This document shows, one piece after another, positions 1 through 8,517 of a DNA stretch of 64,000 nucleotides. Numbering within the stretch: the first letter of the stretch is position 1; every line of letters starts with the position of its first letter. A program made the translations under genes and the position numbers. The DNA comes from Planctomycetota bacterium (lineage in GTDB: Bacteria; Planctomycetota; JAPUJT01): assembly GCA_027296055.1 (NCBI GenBank), contig JAPUJT010000016.1, positions 1-64,000 of the forward strand, read 5' to 3'. The notes under the pieces are model-generated. The model did not search any database, was not told the origin of the DNA, and was given only the letters and a program-made list of their open reading frames with translations.

Positions 1-1170
1 CTGGGCAAGAGCGAAGCGGGGTTGATCCGAGTCCGCGCGATCGCCGAGGGAGATCACGCGTCGATCGAGGTGTACGACGACGGTCGTGGGTTGGATCCGA
101 ACGCTCTGCGAACGGCAGCGGTCTCCAGAGCGATACTGACGGAGGAGGAGGCGAACGATCTGAGTGATGAGGCGGCATATAACCTCATCTTTCGATCGGG
201 TCTCAGCACCCTGGAGAGCGTCACCGGAACATCGGGACGAGGCGTGGGGATGGATGTCGTCAGAGCGAACGTGGAGACCTTGAAGGGAGACGTTTCCATC
301 CAATCCAAGCTCGGGGAGTTCACCCGGTTCACGTTGTCGTTGCCGGTGAATTACGCGATCCTGCAAGCCCTCCTCGTCGATGCCGGGAACCAGGTGAGCG
401 TGATCCCACTCGATTTCGTCGTGGAGACGCTCCACCTGGACCGCGAGCGGATCATCCGCCAGGGGGGCCGGAGCCGGATGCCCTACAGAGGGGGTTCGCT
501 CCTGCTCGTCGAGCTGGGCCCGTTCCTGCAGTTCCAGACGGAGACTCGCACCGATGGAAAAAGGTTACAGGTAGTGGTCCTCTCCTGCCGCGGGGAGCAG
601 CTGGCGGTCGTCGTGGACCGCATCCTCAGGCGGGAGGAGGTCGTGGTGAAATCGGTCGGGACCTTCCTTCAGGGGATGAGCCTCGTCTCTGGCGCCACCA
701 TACTTCGGATGGGCGACCCGGCGATTATCCTGAACGTCTTCGATCTCATTGACCTGTCGCGAGGTCGGGAGGAGGAGATCCGCGCTCCCGCCCAGCCGAG
801 GAGGGCCAAGAAGCTGCTCGTCGTCGACGATTCCGTCACTTCGCGCTCTGTGCAGCGAGGTATCCTCGAGAGGGCAGGTTACTCGGTCGACGTTGCCCGC
901 GACGGAGAGGAGGGCCTCGAGATGATCCGCAGCTCGGAGTACGACCTCGTCGTGACCGATGTGGATATGCCGAAGAGGGACGGGTTCCAGCTGACAGAGA
1001 CCCTGCAGGGGGACCCGGCGACCCGAAACTTACCGGTGATCATCGTGACGGCCAAGGCGGATGACTCCGAGAGGCGCCGAGGGCTCGAAGCAGGGGCTCG
1101 CGCCTACATCACGAAGGGAGCCTTCGATCAGGAGGTTCTCGTCGACACGGTCAGGAGGCTGATCGGATGA
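1..1170 (+). CDS. CheA-type histidine kinase with C-terminal receiver domain (3' part only)
   Basis: The reading frame is open from base 1, so the gene starts outside the window; the last 389 residues are visible. They begin inside the HATPase domain (DDGRGLD, then SGRGVGMDVV, the CheA G-box signature), continue into a CheW-like coupling domain, and end with a receiver domain (VVDDS near the start, phospho-acceptor Asp at fragment residue 320 in VTDVDMP, Lys in VTAKAD). By family, such a protein phosphorylates CheY or CheB type receivers in a chemosensory array; the fused receiver is typical of FrzE- or Wsp-like systems rather than E. coli CheA. The downstream CheW gene overlaps by 4 bases. 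The Hpt (P1) domain cannot be seen. The family call is firm; the biological output (motility, development or c-di-GMP) is unknown. Confidence 0.93.
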   Translation: MGKSEAGLIRVRAIAEGDHASIEVYDDGRGLDPNALRTAAVSRAILTEEEANDLSDEAAYNLIFRSGLSTLESVTGTSGRGVGMDVVRANVETLKGDVSIQSKLGEFTRFTLSLPVNYAILQALLVDAGNQVSVIPLDFVVETLHLDRERIIRQGGRSRMPYRGGSLLLVELGPFLQFQTETRTDGKRLQVVVLSCRGEQLAVVVDRILRREEVVVKSVGTFLQGMSLVSGATILRMGDPAIILNVFDLIDLSRGREEEIRAPAQPRRAKKLLVVDDSVTSRSVQRGILERAGYSVDVARDGEEGLEMIRSSEYDLVVTDVDMPKRDGFQLTETLQGDPATRNLPVIIVTAKADDSERRRGLEAGARAYITKGAFDQEVLVDTVRRLIG

Positions 1171-1676
1171 GAAATGCGGATCAGTCCGCCGCCTTTGTCC
1201 ACTTCCGGGTCGGCTCCTGCGGGCTGTCCCTGCGGGTCGGGGAGGTGAAAATGGTCGTGCGGCTTCGGCCTCGGTCGGAGCTGGACCGTCCGATCCCCGG
1301 GGTGGACGGGGCCCTGCCCCTCCACGGCCTGGTCGTCCCGCTCGTCCATCTCTCCCGGATTCTCGAGATCGAGGCGGAAGATCCCGAGATGGCTGTCGTG
1401 GCGACAGCGAAGGAGCGCCAGGTGGCGCTCGGGGTGAACGATGTGATCGGACTCTACGAGAGCCCCGAGATCGAGACGGACGTCCATCCGGTCCCGGGCC
1501 TGGGGGGGCGAGGAGTCCGCCAGATCCACCGCATCGAGGGCGAGATCATCTTCTGGCTCGATATGGAGCGGATCATCAGCGAGGAGGGCTGGGATGCGAT
1601 CCGATCCCTCGGTGAGATGGGCACGGACGGGCTGTTGGGAGATTCGACCCTGGGGATCCTGGGCTACGAGGAGTGA
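1167..1676 (+). CDS. CheW-like coupling protein
   Basis: A 169-residue single-domain protein overlapping the CheA stop by 4 bases (ATGA), so translation is coupled. The length and pattern of short beta-strands (FRVGSCGLSLRVGEV, LPLHGLVVPLVHL, VALGVNDVIGLYE) match a CheW domain that bridges receptors and kinase in a chemosensory array. The tail of about 30 residues after the domain (ending LGILGYEE) is longer than in E. coli CheW and has no recognised motif. cheB follows after 18 bases. No methyl-accepting protein or CheR is visible; both would be expected upstream of the window. Confidence 0.85.
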   Translation: MRNADQSAAFVHFRVGSCGLSLRVGEVKMVVRLRPRSELDRPIPGVDGALPLHGLVVPLVHLSRILEIEAEDPEMAVVATAKERQVALGVNDVIGLYESPEIETDVHPVPGLGGRGVRQIHRIEGEIIFWLDMERIISEEGWDAIRSLGEMGTDGLLGDSTLGILGYEE

Positions 1677-1694
1677 GGAAGGGGAGCGTTTTCG

Positions 1695-2747
1695 ATGCTG
1701 CGCGTCTTGATAGTCGATGACTCGAGAATGACCCGAAAGGTGATCCGGGACATGCTCTCGGGAGACCCGGAGATCCGCGTCGTCGGCGAGGCGGAAGACG
1801 GACAAGATGCGCTCGACAAGGTCCTCCGGCTCGAGCCGAGCATCGTCACGATGGACATCGTGATGCCCAGGATGAACGGTCTCGAGGCGATAACGCACAT
1901 CATGGCCCAGCGACCGACCCCGATCCTGGTGGTGACCTCCCTGGCGGATGAGAAGGAGATCAACATCTGCTTCAAGGCCATCAAGCTCGGGGCCCTCGAG
2001 GTGGTCAGGACCCCCGAGATCCGTAGCAAGAAGGAATTCGAGACGGTGCGGAAAGAGATGGTGAGCAAGATCAAGCTCCTCTCCCGGATCCGAGTGATCA
2101 CGCACCACCTGGGAAAGAGGAAGTCCCGGAGATTGACCATCCCCCCGGCGAATCCTGCCGACCTCCCGTCTCGCCGCGTCGTGGCGATCGGGGCGTCGAC
2201 CGGAGGCCCTAGCGCCATCACGACGCTCCTCTCGGAGTTGCCGGAGAACTTCCCCGCGTCCATCGTCCTCGTGCAGCACATCTCGGAGGGATTCTCGCCG
2301 GCCTTCGGCCAGTGGCTGGAGAAAGAGTCGTCGATGCCCGTCAAGCTGGCCGAGGATTGGGAGCCGCTCCAGCCAGGAATCGTCTACATCTCGGGAAGCG
2401 ATAAACACATCGGCATCAGGAAGGGGCACATCCGCTTCTCCGAGGGCGCCCCGGTCAATTCGTGCCGGCCGAGCATCGATCTCCTCTTCAAGTCGGTGGC
2501 CGACGAGTACGGTCCCGAGGCGTTGGGGGTGCTCCTTACGGGAATGGGCAAGGACGGAGCCGAAGGATGCAAGGCGATCCAGGATGCCGGGGGATTTACC
2601 CTCGTCCAGGACGAGAGCACGAGCCTCGTGTACGGAATGCCCCAGGCCGCCATCGCCCTGGGCGCGGCCACCGTCGTCCTCCCTCTCGCGGAGATCTCCG
2701 AGAGAATCCTCCGCCTCGTCCTCCCCGTCAGTGGGACGAACTCCTGA
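1695..2747 (+). CDS. cheB: CheB protein-glutamate methylesterase
   Basis: A 350-residue two-domain protein with the usual CheB layout. The N-terminal receiver carries the phospho-acceptor Asp54 (VTMDIVMP). The C-terminal methylesterase carries the catalytic triad Ser168 (GASTGG), His195 (VQHIS) and Asp287 (GMGKDGAEG). CheB removes methyl groups from receptor glutamates and so resets adaptation after being phosphorylated by CheA. It is the last gene of the chemosensory operon; the next gene is convergent and only 6 bases away. All key residues are present, so the enzyme is expected to be active. Confidence 0.96.
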   Translation: MLRVLIVDDSRMTRKVIRDMLSGDPEIRVVGEAEDGQDALDKVLRLEPSIVTMDIVMPRMNGLEAITHIMAQRPTPILVVTSLADEKEINICFKAIKLGALEVVRTPEIRSKKEFETVRKEMVSKIKLLSRIRVITHHLGKRKSRRLTIPPANPADLPSRRVVAIGASTGGPSAITTLLSELPENFPASIVLVQHISEGFSPAFGQWLEKESSMPVKLAEDWEPLQPGIVYISGSDKHIGIRKGHIRFSEGAPVNSCRPSIDLLFKSVADEYGPEALGVLLTGMGKDGAEGCKAIQDAGGFTLVQDESTSLVYGMPQAAIALGAATVVLPLAEISERILRLVLPVSGTNS

Positions 2748-2753
2748 CTTATT

Positions 2754-3125
2754 TTATTCAGTTGGGTCGGAGACGAAGGCGTGTACGGCCGCTTTCTCCG
2801 TGGGATAGAATTCGAGAAGCGATCGGATTCCGACGGTCTCCAGCGTACCAAGGATTTCTTGCCGGGGTCCTACGATCTTGAGTTGATGCTCCGATGAGAG
2901 CCGGATCAAGAGCGAGACGCCGGCGGAGCTGAGGTACTGGAGTTGATCGAAGTTCAAGACGAGCTTCTGAGGCTCCTGGCTCAGGTCATCCCGCAGAAAC
3001 TCGAGGAAGGTGTTCGAGAGGGCCAGGTCCAGCCGCCCCTTCAGCCGGACGACGGCAATGTCGTCGGCAAACCGGCAGGTGAGATCTCCGCCGGCCCGTA
3101 GCAGATCCCTGCTTTTTTGCTCCAT
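2754..3125 (-). CDS. STAS-domain protein (anti-sigma factor antagonist type)
   Basis: About 123 residues from the ATG at 3125, which has a strong GGGGAGGGG ribosome site just upstream; an ATG 24 bases earlier would overlap the kinase stop and has a poorer site. The protein is a single STAS domain: beta-strand IAVVRLKGRLDLA, the LNFDQLQYLSSAGVSLLI core with the Ser that SpoIIAA-type proteins phosphorylate, and a helical end. By family it would bind an anti-sigma or kinase partner in partner switching. It lies directly downstream of a membrane histidine kinase on the same strand and is probably co-transcribed. The actual partner is not visible here. Confidence 0.82.
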   Translation of the reverse strand: MEQKSRDLLRAGGDLTCRFADDIAVVRLKGRLDLALSNTFLEFLRDDLSQEPQKLVLNFDQLQYLSSAGVSLLIRLSSEHQLKIVGPRQEILGTLETVGIRSLLEFYPTEKAAVHAFVSDPTE

Positions 3126-3148
3126 CAGACACCCCTCCCCAGGCGGCA

Positions 3149-4999
3149 TTATACATTCCTCGCGGGAGTGCCGCTATCAGTTCGCGTGTCCTTTGGCGCC
3201 CCGGGGGGAGCGACGGGGAGGATCAAAGTGAACGTGCTTCCTTCCCCGACGCGAGAGGTCACCTCCGCACGGCCGCCGTGACCGTTCAAGATCGCCCTCA
3301 CGATCGCCAGGCCGAGGCCACAGCCCGACGGCCCCACATCCTTGGCTCGATAGAATTTCTCGAAGATATGCTTCTGCTCACTTTCCGGAATGCCCGGCCC
3401 GTGGTCCTGAACCGAAATCCGCGCCTCGGATCCTCTCCGGGAGGCCCGGACGATGATCCGCTTGTCTCGTCCCGAGTATTTCACCGCGTTCGCCAGCAGG
3501 TTGTATATCGCTCTGGAGAGCGCCTCCTGATCCATCGGGAGCGTGGGGAGGTCCTCGTCGATCTGTGTCTCGAGGGGATAACCCTCCTCGAGGAGCTGCT
3601 CCCGAAAGTCCTCCACCGCCCGATGGACCAGCTCCCCCAGAGGGACGGCTGCCTTTTCGAACCGCACTTTTCCCTCCTCGAGGCGGGAAAAATCGAGGAC
3701 GTTGTTGATCAGCCGGCCAAGACGCTCGCTCTCACGCGCTATGAGCCGGGCATATTCGATCTTCTTTTCTGGTGATGGGGCCCGGCCCGATCGGATCATG
3801 TCGGCGAAGATCCGGATCGAAGTCAGCGGCGTGCGAAGCTCGTGCGAGACGCTGGCGACGAACTCGGACTTCTGACGAGATGCCTCCATCTCTCGGGTCA
3901 CGCCGCGAATCGTCCACCCCGCGCCGGCAAATATCGCGATCGCCAGCACGGTGATCAGTCCAAGCAGGATACCTCGACGGGTCCGGTGACTTCGCTCGAA
4001 TGCCTCTCGATCGCCGCCGACTTCCACCGTCCAGCGGGGCAGTCCCATCCCGAGCGAGAGGGTGGCCGGGACGAAATCTCCGGCCGAGGTGCCCGTGAGC
4101 CTGTTTCCCTCCAGGTCTGTGACTCCCACGCGCAATCCCTCTTCCCCGGTGGAGGCCAGGATGCGCTGAAGGAGGACCTCCTTCCGCCAGTCCAGATCGA
4201 ACACGAAACCGAGCAGGTAGCGTGGCTCGTGTCCCGCCACCGGGAGAATGCCATACAGGATCGGCGATCCCATCGAAGCCGCCGTATCCCAGCGGGCGGG
4301 GGAGAATTCCGATTCCACCTGAGTCGAGCGGAGCTGATCGCAGATCTCATCGGTATATCGATTCCGGAAGTCGAGCTCCAGAAAGCGATCCGCCCACTCC
4401 TGCAGCCTCCCCGATTCGAGCAGACTTTCCAGGGACTGCCCGATCTCCCGCCGGAGGAGACTACCAAGGTGCCCCCCTTCCAGGGCAAGCGCCCTCCCGT
4501 AAAGGTCGAGGAGGGCCTCGGCGCGCCTGCCTCGGTCCTTCTCCATCAGCGCTCGGTCCAGGCCCCGGCGGAGGTCGGTCTCGCTCCATGCAATCGCAGA
4601 TGAATCCGCTCCCGCCGGGACGAGCAGCTCCCAGCTGGAAGGCGCCACGAGGAAGAAGTGGCTTACCTCCGGAACCTGCTCCTGGATTCCTTCCAGCTCC
4701 GCAGAGAAGGCGATGACTCCCTCGGGGTCTTCGAGCCGGAGACTCGACGTCAGGGACTCTACCTCCCCAACCCTCTCCTCCAGGGCCTCCACCAGACGGA
4801 CGGCGAACTCATCGGCGATTCTTCGATGCTTCTCCTCGTGAATCCTCTCCCGGGCCAGACGGTCCCCCTCCAGGCTGGAGAGGTTGAGGGCCCCGAGGAT
4901 CGCCCCGGGAAGGATGATGCCGAAGGCGACGAGCAAGACGAGACCCCGCGGCCGCCTCCTGTCGCTCTGACGGTTCGAATTCCCCATATCCTTTCCCAT
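3149..4999 (-). CDS. Membrane sensor histidine kinase
   Basis: 616 residues from the ATG at 4999; an in-frame ATG at 4987 has a better-placed GGGAAAGG site and may be the true start. Layout: basic N-terminus, transmembrane segment (LVLLVAFGIILPGAILGAL), a sensor region of about 270 residues outside the membrane, a second segment (ILLGLITVLAIAIFAGAGW), then HisKA with phospho-acceptor His386 (SVSHELRTPLTS) and a HATPase with N box (NLLANAVKYS), G1 (DHGPGIPE) and G2 (GCGLGLAIV). I see no HAMP domain between the membrane and HisKA. The stimulus cannot be told from sequence. The only downstream gene is the STAS protein, and no response regulator is adjacent, so this is an orphan kinase or it acts on a distant regulator. 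Confidence 0.92.
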   Translation of the reverse strand: MGKDMGNSNRQSDRRRPRGLVLLVAFGIILPGAILGALNLSSLEGDRLARERIHEEKHRRIADEFAVRLVEALEERVGEVESLTSSLRLEDPEGVIAFSAELEGIQEQVPEVSHFFLVAPSSWELLVPAGADSSAIAWSETDLRRGLDRALMEKDRGRRAEALLDLYGRALALEGGHLGSLLRREIGQSLESLLESGRLQEWADRFLELDFRNRYTDEICDQLRSTQVESEFSPARWDTAASMGSPILYGILPVAGHEPRYLLGFVFDLDWRKEVLLQRILASTGEEGLRVGVTDLEGNRLTGTSAGDFVPATLSLGMGLPRWTVEVGGDREAFERSHRTRRGILLGLITVLAIAIFAGAGWTIRGVTREMEASRQKSEFVASVSHELRTPLTSIRIFADMIRSGRAPSPEKKIEYARLIARESERLGRLINNVLDFSRLEEGKVRFEKAAVPLGELVHRAVEDFREQLLEEGYPLETQIDEDLPTLPMDQEALSRAIYNLLANAVKYSGRDKRIIVRASRRGSEARISVQDHGPGIPESEQKHIFEKFYRAKDVGPSGCGLGLAIVRAILNGHGGRAEVTSRVGEGSTFTLILPVAPPGAPKDTRTDSGTPARNV

Positions 5000-5106
5000 A
5001 TTGACTTTATAACGCCTTCTACCCCCTGAGGTCAAGGGCCGGCCACGAGGTACCTCCGGGACAGAAACGGCTCGCAGGGGGCCGTGGGGCCATCGATACA
5101 AACCCG

Positions 5107-5136
5107 TTGCCAGAATTGCAATCAGGGGGGTATACT
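5107..5136 (+). promoter_or_regulatory. Sigma-70-type promoter for the PilZ gene
   Basis: TTGCCA (5107-5112), an 18-base spacer and TATACT (5131-5136) lie about 95 bases upstream of the PilZ start. Five of six positions match consensus in each box. The G-run before the -10 and the TATACTT string recur upstream of both other PilZ genes in this window. Confidence 0.55.
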
Positions 5137-5230
5137 TACATGAGATCCCGCCTACCTATGAGGGTATAGCGGGCTCCCACTGCCTGCGTCAGGTTTGGCC
5201 GTTGCGAAGTGCATCCGGAGGGCTGAGGGT

Positions 5231-5575
5231 ATGCAGGAAAAACGGTTCTGCCCCAGGTACGAAGTAGAGGGGGAATGCGACGTCAAGATCCTTTACACGG
5301 GTTCCGACCCAAAGAATATGCAGGTACGTATCTTGAAGGCACAGATCAAGAACGCCAGCGTGGGGGGCCTCTACCTCGAGATGAAAGAGCCCTTGCGGGA
5401 AGGCGATCTGACCGATTGCAAGTTCCAGGTCGGCCCCGTGGAGAATTCCAGTTCCCTCGGCCTCGTCAAGTGGAACGACGCCGGGAAGGGGATGGGGATC
5501 GAGTTCTTCTACGGGTCCGAAGAAGAGAGGGACCGGCTTCAACGCAATGTCCGCGGTATGCTCGACCAACCGTAA
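5231..5575 (+). CDS. Single-domain PilZ protein (putative c-di-GMP receptor)
   Basis: 114 residues from the ATG at 5231 (MQEKRF), preceded by GGAGGGCTGAGGGT; an upstream in-frame start at 5195 would add 12 residues without a ribosome site. The chain matches PilZ: a basic N-terminal stretch with spaced arginines (KRFCPRYEVEG), the D/N-x-S-x-x-G element as NASVGGLYLE, and the strand GKGMGIEFF. PilZ domains usually bind cyclic di-GMP and relay it to motility or exopolysaccharide machinery. The short RxxxR region reads RFCPR, consistent with binding. It is monocistronic, with its own promoter and a strong downstream terminator. Confidence 0.8.
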   Translation: MQEKRFCPRYEVEGECDVKILYTGSDPKNMQVRILKAQIKNASVGGLYLEMKEPLREGDLTDCKFQVGPVENSSSLGLVKWNDAGKGMGIEFFYGSEEERDRLQRNVRGMLDQP

Positions 5576-5615
5576 CGCATTCAACGCATCGGTATCTGGA
5601 GACAGGTGAAGTTCC

Positions 5616-5646
5616 GGGCGGGTCCTGAGACCCGCCCGTAGTTTTT
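5616..5646 (+). terminator. Rho-independent terminator after the PilZ gene
   Basis: A perfect 9-bp stem GGGCGGGTC (5616-5624) / GACCCGCCC (5629-5637) with a 4-base loop is followed by GTAG and five T residues (5642-5646). It lies 40 bases past the stop. Confidence 0.88.
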
Positions 5647-5793
5647 GTGCCAGGGGGGCCTACGGGGGGACAGGGCCGACCCGGCGCCGGGGGCTGCCGG
5701 GGTAAATCGGTCAAGCTAAGCACGGATCGAGCCGATTGCAGGATGAGGGGGGCACTGCGCCGAGTCCGCGCACTCGGTTGCTAATCCGGGGTC

Positions 5794-8421
5794 ATGGCCA
5801 TGATAGAGACGGCATCCCCATCGCTGGAAGAACGCCAGGTCCTGAATCACATCACGATGATCGTGGCATCCGGGCTCTCCCCCCAGGACCTGGTCCGGTC
5901 GGTGGGGCTCGAGATCCGGAAGGTGATCGAGTTCGACAGGATGAGCCTAACGCTCTACGATCGAGAGTCCGACTCGATCCGGATCTTCGCGGTGATCCAG
6001 TCGTACGAGAGCGGGCGACTCACCGAAGGGTCGCAGATACTGAGTGGAGACGCCCTGTTACGCCCCGCCCTCGAGAAGGGTGAGCCGGTTCTCGTGGGGG
6101 ACATCCGCAGCCTGGATTCGCAAGTTGCGGAGACCTTGTCCGAGGATGGAATCATCTCACTGCTCGCCTACCCCCTCACCCACCGACGCAAGGTGATCGG
6201 AACGATCAATCTGGCGAGTACCCGGCCGAACAACTTCTCATCGAGGCAGTTCGATCTGTTGCAGCAACTGGCCGGACCGCTCGCCGTCGCCCTGGAAAAC
6301 GCTCGCCTGTGGGACGACATGCGCCAGACCGTTCTGGCGCTGGAGAAGACCAATCAGGAGCTCAGCCGGACGCAGGTCGAGATGGTGCGTCTCCTCCGCG
6401 AGGCGAAGGATGCCAAGAGGAAGGTGGAGGAGCACAGCCAGGTCCTCGAGGACAGGGTGAGGGAGCGGACCCACGAGCTGACGATACTGAAAGATCTCTC
6501 CGATCAGATCGTCGGCGCCCTGAACTACGATGAGCTCTTCCGGATCGTCCTCGTCTCACTCCACGAGGTCGTGAACTACGACCTGGCAGGCGCCATGCTC
6601 CTGGAGGGCGATCAGCACCGCTATATCGTGAAACGCACGCGACCCACAGATCGGAAGCTCATCCGCCAGGTGCGCGACCTGATCTTGCGAAACTGCAAGG
6701 AGCTCTCCGGAAACTCGATCCGCGTGAAGGACGTCTCGACGTCCCTGCGCCGGACGACTCACTTCCTGGAGGACGTCCCTCCCCTGGAGGGGGAGATACG
6801 CTCTTACATCAATGTTCCCCTGGTCTCCGGCAACGAACTACTCGGCGTGATCAACGTCTCCTCGCTGAAGGAGAACGCCTTCTCCCAGGATCATCTTCGC
6901 ATCCTCTACACCATCTCGAATCAGGCAACCGCTGCCCTCCTGAGACTCAAGACTCTGCGGGAAGAGGAGGAATCGCGGCTGCGATCGATGGTCGCCGGGA
7001 TGGCGGACGGCGTGATCTTGCTCACGGATCAAAGGAGGATCAGCCTCGTCAACCCGGCCGCCGAAAAAATGTTGGGCCGGCTGACGGACGAGCGGCTTGG
7101 AGATCCGCTTACCCGCCTCGGGGAGCTGTCGGTCAAGGAGTTCGTCGGCGGCGTCCTTTCCGGGGAGGAGCCTTACACCCAGACGGAGGTCTTGCTGGAG
7201 AAGAGCGGGGAGACTTTCGTCATCGTGGCGTTTCCTCTGAAGAGCTCCGCTGGGGAGCGAGTCGGCGCCGCTTTGATCCTCCGCGAGGTGACTCGCGAGA
7301 GGAGCCTGCAGGAGCAGCTGATCCAGGCAGAGAAGCTCTCCACGGTAGGGCAGCTCGTCTCCGGAGTGGCCCACGAGCTGAACAACCCGCTGGCGGGTGT
7401 AATCGGCTACTCGCAGCTCCTGCTGACCTCCGAGTGCGACGCCGAGATCAAGGGAGACCTTCAGAAGATCAGCCGCGAGGCGGAGCGGGCCCGGCGGATC
7501 GTCCAGAATCTCCTCACCTTCGCCCGCAGACACAAACCCGAAAAGACGCTGGTCGATATCAACAGCATCGTCGATGACACCATCGAGATCCGCGCCTATG
7601 AGATGAAGGTAAACAACATCGTCATCGTTCCTGATCTGGATGTCAGCCAGCCGAGAACCATGGCCGATTTCCACCAGCTCCAGCAGGTATTCCTCAACCT
7701 CATCAATAACGCAATGGACGCGATGTGCCTGGGGGGCAAGGGGGGGACCCTCACGGTGAGGACATCGGCCGATGACGAGCATATCTCGATCGTCGTCTCG
7801 GACACGGGACCAGGAATCTCCAAGGATCTGGTCCGCAAGGTCTTCGACCCGTTCTTCACGACCAAGGAGGTAGGAAAGGGAACAGGCCTGGGACTTTCGA
7901 TCGCCTACGGAATCGTCCAGGAGCATGGAGGCGAGCTCAGCGTGGACATTCGAGACGGGACGAGCTTCACGGTGAAGCTGCCGATCATCGAGGAGGAAGT
8001 GAAGAAGAAGAAGCCCTCGGTCGGCGAGCGTAAAAAACCAGGCCGGATCAAGAAGCGCAAGATCCTGGTCGCGGATGACGAGGAGACGATCGCCGATCTG
8101 ATTGCGAACCTGCTCGGCAAGGAGGGGCACGAGGTCGACCGTGCCCTCAGCGGAGGACAGGCGAGCAAGCTCCTCTCGGCAGGCAAGTACGACCTCATCG
8201 TCAGTGACGTCCGGATGCCCGGGCTGGGCGGCAAGGAACTGTACAATCTTCTTGCCGATCAGGGTGAGGGGATGGAGGATCGTGTCGTCTTCATCACGGG
8301 GGATACGTCCAATCCGGATACCCAGAAGTTCCTTACCGCGACCGGCGCGGTCCATATCTCGAAGCCGTTCACTCTCGACGAGCTGAACCGCGTCATCCGC
8401 GAGGTCCTGACCACCCTCTAG
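5794..8421 (+). CDS. Soluble hybrid histidine kinase with two GAF domains, PAS and receiver
   Basis: 875 residues; the ATG at 5800 sits a better distance from GGGG at 5786-5789 and may be the start. No membrane segment is seen. Order: GAF (about 20-175), coiled-coil linker (about 180-230), second GAF (about 235-390), PAS (about 395-490), HisKA with His527 (VAHELNNPLAG), HATPase (N box NLINNAMDAM, G1 DTGPGI, G2 GTGLGLS), a basic linker (VKKKKPSVGERKKPG) and a receiver with Asp805 (IVSDVRMPG). The kinase core is closely similar to that of the hybrid kinase at 15.9 kb (both have HELNNPL and FDPFFTTKEVGKGTGLGLS), suggesting paralogy. GAF and PAS sensing implies an intracellular signal. No promoter was identified in the 150 bases after the PilZ terminator. 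Confidence 0.93.
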   Translation: MAMIETASPSLEERQVLNHITMIVASGLSPQDLVRSVGLEIRKVIEFDRMSLTLYDRESDSIRIFAVIQSYESGRLTEGSQILSGDALLRPALEKGEPVLVGDIRSLDSQVAETLSEDGIISLLAYPLTHRRKVIGTINLASTRPNNFSSRQFDLLQQLAGPLAVALENARLWDDMRQTVLALEKTNQELSRTQVEMVRLLREAKDAKRKVEEHSQVLEDRVRERTHELTILKDLSDQIVGALNYDELFRIVLVSLHEVVNYDLAGAMLLEGDQHRYIVKRTRPTDRKLIRQVRDLILRNCKELSGNSIRVKDVSTSLRRTTHFLEDVPPLEGEIRSYINVPLVSGNELLGVINVSSLKENAFSQDHLRILYTISNQATAALLRLKTLREEEESRLRSMVAGMADGVILLTDQRRISLVNPAAEKMLGRLTDERLGDPLTRLGELSVKEFVGGVLSGEEPYTQTEVLLEKSGETFVIVAFPLKSSAGERVGAALILREVTRERSLQEQLIQAEKLSTVGQLVSGVAHELNNPLAGVIGYSQLLLTSECDAEIKGDLQKISREAERARRIVQNLLTFARRHKPEKTLVDINSIVDDTIEIRAYEMKVNNIVIVPDLDVSQPRTMADFHQLQQVFLNLINNAMDAMCLGGKGGTLTVRTSADDEHISIVVSDTGPGISKDLVRKVFDPFFTTKEVGKGTGLGLSIAYGIVQEHGGELSVDIRDGTSFTVKLPIIEEEVKKKKPSVGERKKPGRIKKRKILVADDEETIADLIANLLGKEGHEVDRALSGGQASKLLSAGKYDLIVSDVRMPGLGGKELYNLLADQGEGMEDRVVFITGDTSNPDTQKFLTATGAVHISKPFTLDELNRVIREVLTTL

Positions 8422-8436
8422 CCTGCGCGAACAAAA

Positions 8437-8503
8437 GGGGACGGTCACCTTTTTGCTGGATAGGGGTGACCCACTCGTGGCCACCGAAAAGGTGACAGTC
8501 CCC
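8437..8503. repeat. Imperfect inverted repeat, REP/RAYT-type palindrome candidate
   Basis: Arms GGGGACGGTCACCTTTT (8437-8453) and AAAAGGTGACAGTCCCC (8487-8503) pair over 17 bp with one mismatch, around a 33-base centre. They lie between two convergent genes. Strings of this GGGGAC-GTCACCTTTT type resemble dispersed palindromes associated with REP-associated tyrosine transposases; that link is by memory of such motifs, not a search. It may also act as a bidirectional terminator. Confidence 0.6.
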
Positions 8504-8517
8504 GTCCTTGTTCCCTC

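Noticed and set aside
6838-8484. Minus-strand frame of about 548 codons opposite the double-GAF kinase
   Set aside because: The forward strand encodes complete HisKA, HATPase and receiver motifs; the reverse frame shows no fold pattern and arises from GC-rich codon bias.
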